Assembly: GCF_963678635.1 (NCBI RefSeq)
Contig: NC_087070.1
Span: 24,554,933 to 24,618,932 of the forward strand
DNA: 64,000 nt
Direction of reading: 5' to 3'
DNA from: Symsagittifera roscoffensis
Lineage: Eukaryota > Xenacoelomorpha > Acoela > Convolutidae
Under the pieces are notes generated by a model, which saw nothing but the letters and a program-made list of their open reading frames with translations, searched no databases and had not been told where the DNA came from. Of this stretch, positions 35,590-46,512 are shown one piece after another; position 1 is the stretch's first letter, and the number at the start of each line of letters is the position of its first letter. A program made the translations under genes and the position numbers.

Positions 35590-38550
35590 TTAAAGAAGTG
35601 TGTCTCTCCCTCAAGACGAGCATGTCTCCCACAAGTATGTCTCCCACAAGCTTCGCCTTCCACTTGTGGACCCAACATTTGCGCAAACAGCTTATAGCTG
35701 CTTCCCGTGTAATCACCAAATGCTGTGTTCCCAGCAACCGTGCGATGCCACGTTTGTTTGTGGATGGATTCATTTTAAATGCAGTTTCAGACACGCTGAA
35801 ACATCATCACAGAGTTGCTCACTGTCCCATCTGCACACCAAATTACATATTGACCCTCCCAGTAACAAATTCCGTAACAAGGTTCCGACCAACTTCTATC
35901 CTTTCCTCAGAACTCATCTGCCAGCAACTAACACCCCTTGACCTCAAACACTGACACCAGCACAGTTCAACAACATGCGACATACCCCCTGGTGACAAAG
36001 CTAATCCACTCTCAACGTCAATTAAGTCCCTGAATACTCTGCAATTAAACTGTAATGGCCTCTCTGAAAAAAACCTGGAGTAGCAGCTTTAGTACGCGAG
36101 TACATAGGCAATTCACCTTGCGGTTTTTCAAGAAAGCAAACTGCACTTCACTAAGGAAGGACCAACCGCGAGAGGTTGAAGATCTACTTACTAAAACTCT
36201 AGTAACTCTCTCCTCTACGAGGAACATAAAGTACTTGAAGTCCAAACCCTGGAAAGGCCAATAATCAGAATCTCTTATCACGAACTTTTACATTTCTACC
36301 TATATGCCCTAAGAACTATAAAGCAACCATTTAAATTCTCCTCTCGACAGATAATACTGTTGTATTAGGCGATGCAAATGTTCATTCCCCCCTTTGGTTC
36401 TCTAATACAACAGCGGAATGTTACGGGTCTAACCTAGGTGCAACAATTATTCAATCCTCATTCGGCCCACAAAATGACCACCGCCAAACTCGACTGCCAT
36501 TTGATGAAAGTTCATCAGCACAGTCACCCGACTTATCACTCGCATGTTCTTCAATTTGACCTAATCCTGTTCGGAAAACAATTTTAAATTATGGATCAGA
36601 CCACATACTAAATTTGAAATTTTGATGATTGCTGAGGATATCCGTTTTGCGCCTCATAAAACTTTTATAAGTGTTAGAAAAGCGATCTGAAAAAGTTTTA
36701 ATAATCAAATCGAAGATATTCAAGCAGAAAAACTTATTCAGCTTATGTGAATGTCACTAAGAGATTTTTGGTTATTTATCTTCTCTGCATCCCGTCACCA
36801 TGATCATACAGGCCGTAACTTTTTCTTTGTACCTGAACTAAATTATGAAACAGAAAAACTAGCAAAACAAAAGGACAACATCAGACAACCAAATTCGTCA
36901 ATTCCACTTTTAAACATTTTCAAAAAGAACTCACTTTCAAATTGGGCAAAAAGAACGAAAAGACAATGTGGGAACTCTTCCAGACTTTCATTCATCATAA
37001 TTTTTCTAGTGATTTCTGAGAGATGGTCCAGTCGTTAAATTGCTCTAATCTTTTGTTAGAAACCTATTCAATCAATTTTAATTGAAAAAATAATTATTTT
37101 TAGAGGAGAAATTTTTGCAAAGGCTTTTATTTTACAATACTAAAAAATGAGAACACACAAAAACAACAAAGCTCAAAGGTAAAATTTTCTGAAATTCAGC
37201 TTAGCTGACTCTCTAAAATTTCTACCACCCAAAGTGGAAAATGGCAAACCAGGACCAGTAGCTAACAAACTTTTCAGACGCATTTTTAACTGCTCATTTC
37301 TCTTCAAATCAAAACGCAATAATGGTAAAACTCAAAAGTGGTACCCTTCAAAAAAACAAAAAAGACTTCAATTTGTCAGAATCTTATTGCTCGGAATCAA
37401 TTTTAAGATCAGCTCTGAAATTGTTAGAGTCTTTATTTAACCTAACCTTGAGCAAACACCAACACACCATTATAGCGACCACCATTATGGCATTAGACCG
37501 ATGACCTTAGTCCTATCACAAGGCTCAGTCCTATCACCTTCTTTGTTCAATTTTTAGGTTTATGATGCGCCATTATCACCCTCAGAATTTAAAGTAAAGT
37601 CAAACGGAAACGACTCAAGAGCAAGCAATTTTTCAAACAGCTTCCTCTGATTTATGAAATGACTTAACCAAGTTACCACACTTTTTAACGTTCAGACCTT
37701 TTTTGTTTTTATGCAAAATGCTCGTTGAACAGAGAGCTCAAAACAGACTTTTCAGTTAAAGTGACTCATACCCCCTTTTTTTCAAAAGAAAACCTTTAAA
37801 CACTCATACCATCGCAGAAGACTGCAAACAGAATTCAGCAAACAAAATATGGTCAAAGCAATATTAGATTTTGCATGCCCAGTATGCTCCCGTGACGCCA
37901 GTTTACGTTCTGGGAGACAATTTAATCACTTCAAAACTACTATAACAGGTTGTTCAATAATCAGTGCTTCAGAACACTTACAGTAAGAATCAAAAATTTT
38001 GAACTTCACGATCACTCGACAATTTGGGGGAATATTCTCCCAGCAATGAATGAAATTAATAATCCCGGTATATAAAATATTCTCCGAGACACAGTAAAGG
38101 CATCCTTCAAGACTTTAAATGATTTTAATGAACTTCGTTTTTTTGCCTCTCAAAATTTCAAATTGATTTTAAAACAACTACTTATTCCAAAAGTCGAGTG
38201 GCTATTGTAGATGCAACTCCTCCCAAAATACAGTCACTCAAACCACCCGATATCACATTTTCTGATAAACCCCTCCTTTGCGTCACCGGGCAAATCCTTT
38301 TCAAATTAATGCTTGGCTATCGGCCATTACTTAGACAGAAAAAAAACCCAAATTTCCCTCCAAACTGCTTCCCACTGGACTTCCCCACACACCCCTTTAC
38401 ACCTTTTTAACTTTTTCAACAACTTCACTGCTCTATCCCCAGTTGACCTGTGGTTTTGGCCGACCGAAGTCGCAAAGTTTCTAAGATTCGGTTTGAGCAT
38501 GCCGGACGCACCCCCTGCGGGCTATCAACAACGCACATGCGAAATTTGAA
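35590..38550 (+). mobile_element. Non-LTR retrotransposon relic (PHD-like finger, endonuclease, reverse transcriptase)
   Basis: Ordered plus-strand pieces are readable. About 35,690-35,860 gives a Cys/His array (CFPCNHQMLCSQ, CDATFVCGW, then CPIC after a frame change) like a PHD finger. About 36,020-36,060 gives LNTLQLNCNGLSEK, the start of an apurinic-type endonuclease. About 36,355-36,560 gives VVLGDANVHSPLWFSN and SPDLSLACS, its middle and end. Reverse-transcriptase motifs follow (QGSVLSPSLFNF near 37,520; AILDFACPVCS near 37,860), and the tail ends with LSPVDLWFWPTEVAKFL near 38,430. Many stops and frame changes make it inactive. The layout suits Jockey/CR1-like clades; the exact clade is not resolved. 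Confidence 0.75.
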
Positions 38551-40650
38551 CGAGTTCATGAAGTGCTGAAGTTTCATCAGTTGCTTCATAATTTATGAGC
38601 ATTTTTTTTTCAATTTTGCAAGAATCTTGGAGCTGTTTCCATTTCGAGCATCATTTCAGAAATCAAATCGAATTCTTGAATGTTTAATGGCTATCCAAAA
38701 TCTTTTAATTCTTTCAGTAGACAATGAACTGTTAGCATTCTGCAGTGACCAACGTCTCACTGGTGATCAAAAAATCAACGTTTCACTATAATTTCAGGAC
38801 CAACAAACAAAAAGTATACTTCACAATGAAAAATCAGTATGTGACTCAGTAGTTTTTCAAGGATATCAATCTAGCTGATAACAACCCCACTATAAAGCAG
38901 ATAATGACAACTATTTGTTCAAAGCCAAAAGATTCAAAAAAAAACATCAAAAAAAATGAGAAAAAAATCATTTAAATTCAAAAAATATGTTTAATTTTCT
39001 ATCGCAGCATGTGCTTGGTATATTTGCAGAACAAAATTCAAATATTTCAATCTGCAATTGATTAATAAACTGCAGTTGATTATAAATCTAGTAAAGACCA
39101 AATGTTTGTATTTAAAATCAATATAATTGTCAAAAAATCATCAGAATAATTCGTTATATCCGATTATTTGCACCTAAGCTTGGATGCGAATTGTTTCGAG
39201 TGAATGGGTGAACCAAAGTGATTTACACAATATTTTTTTCTATTATAACGGGCTTGTTCTTTTGGTTTATTAGGTACATGAGGAGTATCAATCAATATTG
39301 ACTCGAAATGTGTCAGCTGAAACCTTTTTGGACTCTCTCTAAAAATTGAAAAAGCGGCAAAATTAACAAACCTTAAATGTGCCTTGATTTTTAGAACCTG
39401 GTTTTTAAAATATGCCTAGATGAGTGAAAAAACTCTAAAACAAAGACAGCCCTGAATTTTTGTTGGATAATTGATTGAAATGATAGTAAAGAAAAAGTAG
39501 AAAAGAAGTTATTTTGTTATTTTCTTACCTCAGATGCTATGTAAAAGATCGATTGATAAAATTTGCACTTGGTAAAACTTTAATAGAGATGATTTATATC
39601 AGTGCAAAACCTTCAATGTTCTGACTGCCCCGTAAAATTTAAGGAAAATATATTAATTTATTAAACATTGAAAAAATTTCAACAAAAATTTCCTTTTTTG
39701 AAAATATTTCCACCACACGTTATGTATAGTGCCAAGTTATGTATCAAAACGTCTCGCGATGTATTAGTAGCTTCAAATAGCTAGTCGTTGTTCCAATGGG
39801 AAAGGTTTTTGAGCCAATCAAAATTGTCATTTTTGAACCAATCAAAATCTTCGTAGGCGTTAATTAATCAAATTTAGCCAAATTGACAGTTTTCAAACCG
39901 CCATAACTCTTCAACCCAAAGTGAGGTTCCATGGATAATTATGGATTATAACCAATTTTCGTGGTCAAAAAAGTGGCTTTATAATCGATTATACTTACAC
40001 TTTGGGACCAAGTTATCGATTATAATCCATTATAATCCTTTATTTTTACAGAAAAAAAATCGATCATAATCCATTTTGAATTCATTAGAATGGGTTATAA
40101 TGAATTATAATCTCTATATTTTTTTGCCAAAATTTCTGCAAAACTTGCAGTTTTTTTCGCATTACTCACAACTTACTCAATTTCGAAACCTACTCACATT
40201 TAGTTAAACTTTGCAAAACCAAAATTTCTCACCTATCTCTCTTTTTTTTCAAAATGAATTACAAAACGAAATTTTATAATTGAACCCAGATTTTTCAGAC
40301 CATTTTTTAAAAAACAATTTAAACAATTTTTTAAAACAATTTTTCATTTTATACATGAAAAATTTTGATTTGGTGATAAACTCTTTGTTTTTTTATGGCC
40401 GTTTTCTTGGTTAGCGGGAAAATATTGAAATTAGGATTCACGATATGAGCTAAAAACAATAAGTCGATCGTTCTAAAATCAAATCAGAGTTAAAATCAAA
40501 GTGTTATTAAAATCATTAAAATCAGATGTTATTATTATGCTATCTAATTTCTGAAATGAAGCTTCTGAAATGATTCCGAAAATCGCTGTCTAGATTGTGA
40601 AATGATGCTATACTCCATCATCTAGCCCATAGTAACTTTGGTGGTCTGAA
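38551..40650. other. Non-coding, with ATAATCGATTATAA-rich patch
   Basis: No convincing gene. Around 39,930-40,110 the words GATTATAATCC and ATAATCGATTATA recur in both orientations. A piece near 39,610-39,640 resembles the TTCCGACTGCC part of the fold-back arms at 18,985. Confidence 0.4.
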
Positions 40651-40657
40651 TCCAATT

Positions 40658-42076
40658 ATGTTTCAGAACAGCAGAAGCAGCCCGGGGGCACATCAAGGAG
40701 CTCTGGCATTCTCATTCTTTTCTTCCTATTCCTCTTTTTGTTTTTTGAAGTTATGCTGGTTGCAGTTGGTATGTGCAGCCTCCATCAACTGCCATCTCCT
40801 TCCGACCGCATCACCACCTCAACATTACGTCACAGTTCAACGGCAGTACATTTCAGCCAAGAAACATTACGTCACAGATCAGGAACATTACGTAACATCT
40901 CCCCATCAGACAGGGGCCAATAGTAGCCGTAGTATTTCTGGTGAGAGTGAGGAGGAGGGGAGATTTATGGACTTCCTATTGAATGAGAAACTAAGTGGAT
41001 CCAGTGAAGTGGAAAAACAAATTAACCAGAGTCCTTTCAACGTCATGTTTGCCCGAGCAGCCCACAATACCCAACAGCACTCATCATCACCATCAGATAC
41101 AATAACTAATAACAACCACCGCAATCGCTCGCCTGGATTCCTTTCTTCTTCTTATCCTTGTACTTTTTGTTGTTGTTATTGTTATTTTCTTGGTTGTTGT
41201 TGTCGTCGACCGCTGCATTTGAATGCATGCAATCGTTGTCCAAGGCTTAGAATACCACCATCAGCGGTGAACCCCGATTCATTAGAAAAAAAGTTGAAGA
41301 GTATATTGAGAAAAGATAAAACATTTTCACGGTGGTTTTCAGAAGCCAATTTTAATTGGGAGTATAGTCTTACCAACAAAAATTTCTACCATTTCTGTAA
41401 CTGTTCCTTTTTCGGAGAATCCCCATTATTACAAACCTACACTTACATACTCTTTTCGACGCCAAATTGGCGTCAAAAGTGTGAAGGAAAAGCCGATACC
41501 CTAGCGAAAAAGCGAGGGAATGCAGTCCCGTTGGCGTCAAAGCTAATTAAAATAACAGTAACCCCCCTTGTTACCCGCTGTCCTTCTGTACCAGATCACC
41601 ATTTATTCTATTGTCGTCATCAAGTTAATCTATCATTACCAGGGGTACTGTTGCAAAAACAGATTATTGATTGCTGTTTATACCAATTCAATTATGGTAG
41701 AAACAAACATTTTGGCTGCAAGTGCCAATTAAGTATTCTGTTTATTAAGTCTAGCCGCAGTGATTTGACCACAAAATACCTTGAGGCTCTGACAACATCC
41801 CAAACACTGCCTCCAAATCGCATCCCCAGAACTCTATTATCGCTACCGGGTTTTAAACCAATAGCAAGTAAACATTTAACGTTTCACAAACGAAGGAGAG
41901 AGGACGTTTTATCAAAATCAAAACCTACCAACAGATTTAAAAAAGCAGCTGCATTTTGTTTTAATGGTAGTTATGATGAGAATACTGTAGATGTAATCCC
42001 TAAAATTAACCAATCACAGAAAGAAAAAAGAGTGGTTCTAAAACGAGACGTTTCATACAAGCAAGAGAGACGTTGA
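40658..42076 (+). CDS. Unrecognised 472-codon open frame, possible host exon
   Basis: This is by far the longest ATG-initiated plus-strand frame outside the retroelement. It contains an acidic segment (SGESEEEGRFMDFLL, about residues 93-107), Ser/Asn-rich stretches, a Cys cluster from TTGTTGTT-rich DNA (about residues 166-182), and a basic C-terminal third. I recognise no domain. Base composition is more balanced than in the flanks, and an open frame this long is unlikely by chance in A/T-rich DNA. A second open frame continues the region from about 42,050, so the true product may cross a splice junction or an indel. Three ATTACGT words near the N-terminus are direct repeats. It could be a host gene exon or a remnant of an unknown element. 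Confidence 0.4.
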   Translation: MFQNSRSSPGAHQGALAFSFFSSYSSFCFLKLCWLQLVCAASINCHLLPTASPPQHYVTVQRQYISAKKHYVTDQEHYVTSPHQTGANSSRSISGESEEEGRFMDFLLNEKLSGSSEVEKQINQSPFNVMFARAAHNTQQHSSSPSDTITNNNHRNRSPGFLSSSYPCTFCCCYCYFLGCCCRRPLHLNACNRCPRLRIPPSAVNPDSLEKKLKSILRKDKTFSRWFSEANFNWEYSLTNKNFYHFCNCSFFGESPLLQTYTYILFSTPNWRQKCEGKADTLAKKRGNAVPLASKLIKITVTPLVTRCPSVPDHHLFYCRHQVNLSLPGVLLQKQIIDCCLYQFNYGRNKHFGCKCQLSILFIKSSRSDLTTKYLEALTTSQTLPPNRIPRTLLSLPGFKPIASKHLTFHKRRREDVLSKSKPTNRFKKAAAFCFNGSYDENTVDVIPKINQSQKEKRVVLKRDVSYKQERR

Positions 42077-42635
42077 TCGAAACTTCTATCATAATTTAAT
42101 TGATTCGTCGAAGGGAAATCATTTCGAAGAAGTCTTAGAAGAAGAAATTGCTTTGAAGCGGCCATTGCGGTCAGTTGCAGATCACAATTTGTTCAAAAGA
42201 TCTTCGTCATCATCATCAACAACACGTAACACTTTATCGACAGTTGACCATTTCGAAACTCTTAACAACTACATTCGAGACGCTGAAATTGTATCGAGAA
42301 TAATAAGTGAACAAACTTCATCTTTACGAAATAGTAGTTATTATAACACGCCTTTTGTCATAAGTAATAATCGGAGTGTTAACTACTGTTGTCAAAATTG
42401 TGAGATCGAGACTGGAGTTATTTGGGAGAAATATTTGTCGACTGTAGTTGTGGTGCCCTCTGAATTGCCCCTGAAGATGACATATTACGGTCCCAGTCAG
42501 TTTAAACCTCCAGACGAACTTCTTTACCAATTTGGACAAACATCTGAAGGTGATGAGTTTCAAGCGATCATTTTTTTCATTTTTGAGACCAAGAATAGGT
42601 CAAATTTTTCTTGTCTTCTGCCAAAAAAAAGCTGA
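42050..42635 (+). CDS. Continuation frame of the unrecognised gene
   Basis: In another frame, overlapping the end of the 472-codon frame, the sequence is open from just after a TAA near 42,040 to 42,635. It gives a hydrophilic N-terminal part with an acidic EEVLEEE segment, a serine run (KRSSSSSSTTRN), and then a mixed, globular-looking part that includes CCQNCE. No ATG opens it in a convincing place. Coding-like composition fades after about 42,550, where TCTGAAGGTGATGAG could be a weak splice donor. I do not recognise the protein. Joining it to the previous frame is an inference. Confidence 0.35.
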
Positions 42636-44504
42636 AAAACGCAAAAGTAAATTGGTTTTACTGTTGACTTGTTTGAAAATTAGCTTTTGCAAATTCGTAT
42701 TTTGGTTCATAATTTCATCAATTAGTTAGTCGGATAATTTTTCCTATTAAGGGGCAATTGAATTACATAAAAACTGAAACAAAGAGATTTCACTATATCT
42801 AAAATTGAGTTACAACTAACTTGATCTTGAATTTGACTATCATGAAAATTGTCAGCTGATCGATGAAATGCAGACCATTTTTTCTTGACACCCCGACTCC
42901 TATATTCGACATTTTGAAAGCCCCAATCCTTTTCAATTGCTTTTAAATTGATCCAAATCGATTAAACTTTTTGATGGATTTTAAGTTGATCTAACTCAAT
43001 TCATCTTGAAAGTTTTGAATTAATCGATGGAATGTAGGACAACTTTTCCTGACACCGAGAATTCTTTTTTAGATATTTCAAAAGTCCCAATCGTTTATTA
43101 ATTGCTTTTAAAATGACCCAAATTGATTAACCATTTATGGATTTTAAGTTGATTGAACTCAATCCATCTTGAAAATTTTGAATTAGTCGGTGAAATGCAG
43201 ACCCTATTTTTTAACACCGAGAACTCTTTTTTGGGTCTTCTTCGGTCCAAATCGTTTTTAATTGCTTTTAAATCAATCCAAATTGCTTAACTCTTTAGTG
43301 GATTTTAAATTGATTTAAATCAACTCATCTTGAAGTTTTTAAATTAGATTTAAATTTGAAACAAGACTGCTCGTATATCATGGCAAAACCCTGATTGTTC
43401 CGACTGCCCTTTAGTTGGTCTCAAATAATTTCTGATACGAGGAAATATTTGAAAACTATAAATTTCGGACAATATCAAAGATCAAGTGTTAAGATTTCAG
43501 TCATACAAAAATAACATGGTCAATTGAGAGCGCGCCTCAATTCAACTTTGAACGATTCTGTTGAGCAGGATAATTCGCCATGCATAAATAATTCGCGTTG
43601 TTTTCAGCATTATGAAAAAAATTTGAGAAAGTGAGCATTAAATTAGTCCAGAACTTTGCAACATTAGCTATTTCAAACTCCCAGAACATAGCAAAAACGA
43701 TCGGAAGTAGAGTATTTTATATATTACGATTCAGGGAGTCAATATTTTCAATGGGGATAAAAAAATTTTGTTAACAACTAGTACTTCAACCGCCAAAAAT
43801 TGACTGAATAGAAAAACCACACCAAGCATAAATGTTCCGTTTTCTTCGAAATGTGAACAAAATTTGAGCTAAATCGATTCGGATGGATTTTTGTATCTGG
43901 TAAAAATAGTAAACCCCATTGAACCTCACGTTTCGAAATCTCACGTTTCATGGTAGCTTTATCATTGCTTTTGCTCAAGAATTCTGAATATCAAGATTTT
44001 TAGCGCAAATTGCAATTCGATAAAGTCAAAGTTGAAAACTCTAATTGTACAACTACTTATGCTACGAAAAATGCACATTAGTTCATCTTCAAGTTCTTTT
44101 TCAGTTCCGTTGCCAACAGTTTACTTCCCGATTGCCTATTGAAGATATCAAAATCTTCTAATGTATTTTCAGAATGCAAGTTGGAAAATGTAAAGTATTC
44201 AATCTAAAACAAATAAATTTATTTTAAAAATCAGTTGCATTGTGCCAACCAGGGACTTGAAAAACTTTTTTAGGTCGTTCGGCTTCATTTTTTTTTGTAA
44301 GAAATATAGTTACCACTTTTTTTTTCTAAATTTGTTGTTTGATTGACTTTTAATTTCAATTTGAGTTTAATTGAACAAACTCATTTGCTAAACGAAAAGC
44401 AAATTATGATCCAGAATTATGATCCTTTCAAAATCCAGAAATGTCAATCAAAAGGATTCATGAATTTCGAATTGCTTTAAAGACAAAGAGCTTTTTTCTC
44501 TGCA
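42636..44504. other. Non-coding, with diverged direct repeats
   Basis: Three diverged copies of a unit of roughly 180 bp containing CTTTTAAATTGATCCAAAT and a GAATT…CGATGAAATGCAG piece lie in about 42,840-43,340. A fold-back arm like that at 18,985 occurs at about 43,364-43,410. No gene seen. Confidence 0.5.
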
Positions 44505-44508
44505 ACTG
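44505..44508. repeat. Target site duplication, left (ACTG)
   Basis: ACTG directly precedes the left LTR and is repeated at 63,420-63,423 directly after the right LTR. Four-base duplications are usual for many Ty3/gypsy and errantivirus integrations. Confidence 0.85.
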
Positions 44509-44708
44509 TGAGTTAGAACCGAAGTGTATAACTCATAGAGTAATTTCGGATAGGGTACACCGTCTGCTCGTCACGCTATCTTATTTTCGGCCGGATAGAT
44601 TCGTGCAACTTCTTAGTCTAATACCGATCCTAATCTTACTCTTATACTATCTAGTCTCAGGTTGTTTAACTAGTCTCTGCTAGGCTCAATAGATCTAGGG
44701 TATACTGG

Positions 44709-44714
44709 TTTATT
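44709..44714 (-). promoter_or_regulatory. AATAAA polyadenylation signal in LTR
   Basis: On the element's coding strand the LTR contains GCAATAAACC, a canonical poly(A) signal about half-way along. The same site is in the right copy. Confidence 0.55.
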
Positions 44715-44775
44715 GCGGCTGCTGAAGTACTCGGGAGAGTTCAACTAATTTCTAAGTTAAATTCAAATCTCTCTG

Positions 44776-44803
44776 GTGCTGAAATTACAAGTAATTTCGG
44801 CAC
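44776..44803. repeat. LTR hairpin, 13-bp arms
   Basis: GTGCTGAAATTAC and GTAATTTCGGCAC pair around a 2-bp loop with a single G-T mismatch. The identical structure is at 63,277-63,304 in the other LTR. Its place in the LTR suggests an RNA or DNA structure element, but its role is unknown. Confidence 0.65.
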
Positions 44804-44918
44804 TTACAAATAAGTGGATTGTTAGTCAGATGGATCATGATTGGTTAATATTAAATACTTTACATTGGTAAAATATCTAATTTATCCAATCATAAAATGT
44901 AGTTTAGATCAGGTTCCA

Positions 44919-44940
44919 CCCATCCGGGTTTTACAGAGTT
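44919..44940 (-). promoter_or_regulatory. Polypurine-tract position, weak
   Basis: On the coding strand the bases just before the 3' LTR read AAAACCCGGATGGG. Only the last six or seven are mostly purine (GGATGGG), so this is a poor polypurine tract, named by position. Confidence 0.3.
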
Positions 44941-46512
44941 TTTTAGAATAGTCTTTCTGCAATTCAAAGGATGGATGATGGACGTTGGTATTTGGCGAAC
45001 ATCTTATTTCTTCTGGGTTTTCTTATTAGGGAAGTCCCAGATTCAATCGTTGTGTCTTCTCAAGACAACGACTGGTTTTTCGCAACAAACTCAAATCTGA
45101 TTTCAGAATGGTTGGCTATGTCAGGTTTTTCTGTTTCATTGATGAGAACTTCTTTGTGTTTTGATCTTGTCTAGGAATGGCGTGGAGATTGTGCGTGGAG
45201 GGGATGCCTGGTTACTCGGATCTGTACGTATACTTGAACATCGAGGTGGTCATTGGTCTAGTTCAATGAAGTCCTTTTCTGCGAAGTCAAGTCGTACTCT
45301 AAATCCTTTGAGTTGTGATTGTGAGCGGCATATTGATTGTAGTTGGCCATTCTTTCTCGAGTGTAGTGATGTCGTTTTGTCTTTGGATGTTCGTCCTTGG
45401 TGTTGTATTCTGATCTATGTATTGCATAATGTAATTTACATTTTATAAAACTTTTATTAGTTTAATATTTTTTAATTATGATTTTAGTTAGTTGTTTTCA
45501 CAAAAGCTTTTTGTTTTAGTTCAGTTATTTTGAAGAGTTACTCACCCTTGAGTAGCTCTTATTAAAAATAGGAGTGTGGTCACAAAGCGTGGATGTAGCA
45601 CGGTGGGTTAGGCCGGCTATAGAGCATGCTCAGGACGTCCTTCCTGGTGGGTTAGGCCAGGAGTGGGAGTATGATTGCATGCGGTTTTTGTGAGAGGTCC
45701 TGTTATGTGACAACGTTTTATGTTGGGTTTGTTGTGGTTTTTCTTATGTTTTGTTGGTTGTGTCCTTTTTTCAAAAATCAAATTGTTTGTGGTATGGGTT
45801 TGTCTTTCGACTTTTTTGTGTTTTATTATTTCTTTCTTAGACTTTATAATAGTCTTCAAAAGAATAAATTATCCAGTTTTAAACTGGGTTAATCCGGTTT
45901 GGGTACCGTTGGTTTCCTTTTTCTTAGTCATGCTGTTATGCTATGTGTTGTGGTGTTTAGTAAGCTGCATTGGTTAGTTTTGTTTAGTATATAATTCCTT
46001 TCCAACCGGGTTAAAGGAAAGTTTGAAACTTGTTATCGTATGTTAGAGTTGTTGAGTTGTGAAAGCTTGAAACTGAAATTCATTATTTAAACAATTCTTT
46101 GTGGGCGAGCTGTGCGAGTTTGAATAGAATTCTTGTGCGAGTGAATGGAAATATCAAAAGGTTAGTACTGCATTTGCTTCTTATTAATTTACTACATAGA
46201 ATTTTAATTTTACTGCTAGTTGTTGGGGAAAATTAAGTTACAAATTTTCATCATTATTATATTTACTGCTTGTGGGGGAAAAATTTATAAAGTAAATTAC
46301 TGCATTGGTATTATATTTATTTAATTGTTGGTGCAAAAATTTAATAGGGTTTTAAACAGTTTTGAAGAAGTTTGCTATTTTTTATTTTTCTTTTGTGAAT
46401 TTTTCAGATGATCGTTGGATGAAGGCTAAAATTCTAAAGAAAACATGGATAAAGAATGGTGAGTTTCTAATCTTTAAATTAGTTAGTAATATGTATAATT
46501 CATACTTACCTG
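44941..46512 (-). other. 3' untranslated region of the retroelement
   Basis: About 1.6 kb lie between the last long gene and the 3' LTR. A Lys/Thr-rich 80-codon minus-strand frame (45,617-45,859) is low-complexity and not convincing. Near 46,190-46,350 three diverged copies of a TTTACTGC…GTTGGGGAAAA unit follow one another. GGTGGGTTAGGCC occurs twice near 45,603-45,660. Confidence 0.6.

Larger units (their letters stand above)
44509..44918 (-). repeat. 3' LTR (left copy)
   Basis: 410 bp, starting TGAGTTAGAACC and ending GGTTCCA on the plus strand. It is identical to the right copy except T at 44,636 (C at 63,137). It is the 3' LTR of the minus-strand element. Confidence 0.95.

Noticed and set aside
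44509-44918. LTR ends read as a solo LTR
   Set aside because: A second copy with matching target duplication and a full internal region lies at 63,010-63,419.
45617-45859. 80-codon Lys/Thr/His-rich minus-strand frame in the retroelement 3' region
   Set aside because: Low complexity, no overlap or spacing that ties it to the gene block; chance opening is likely.
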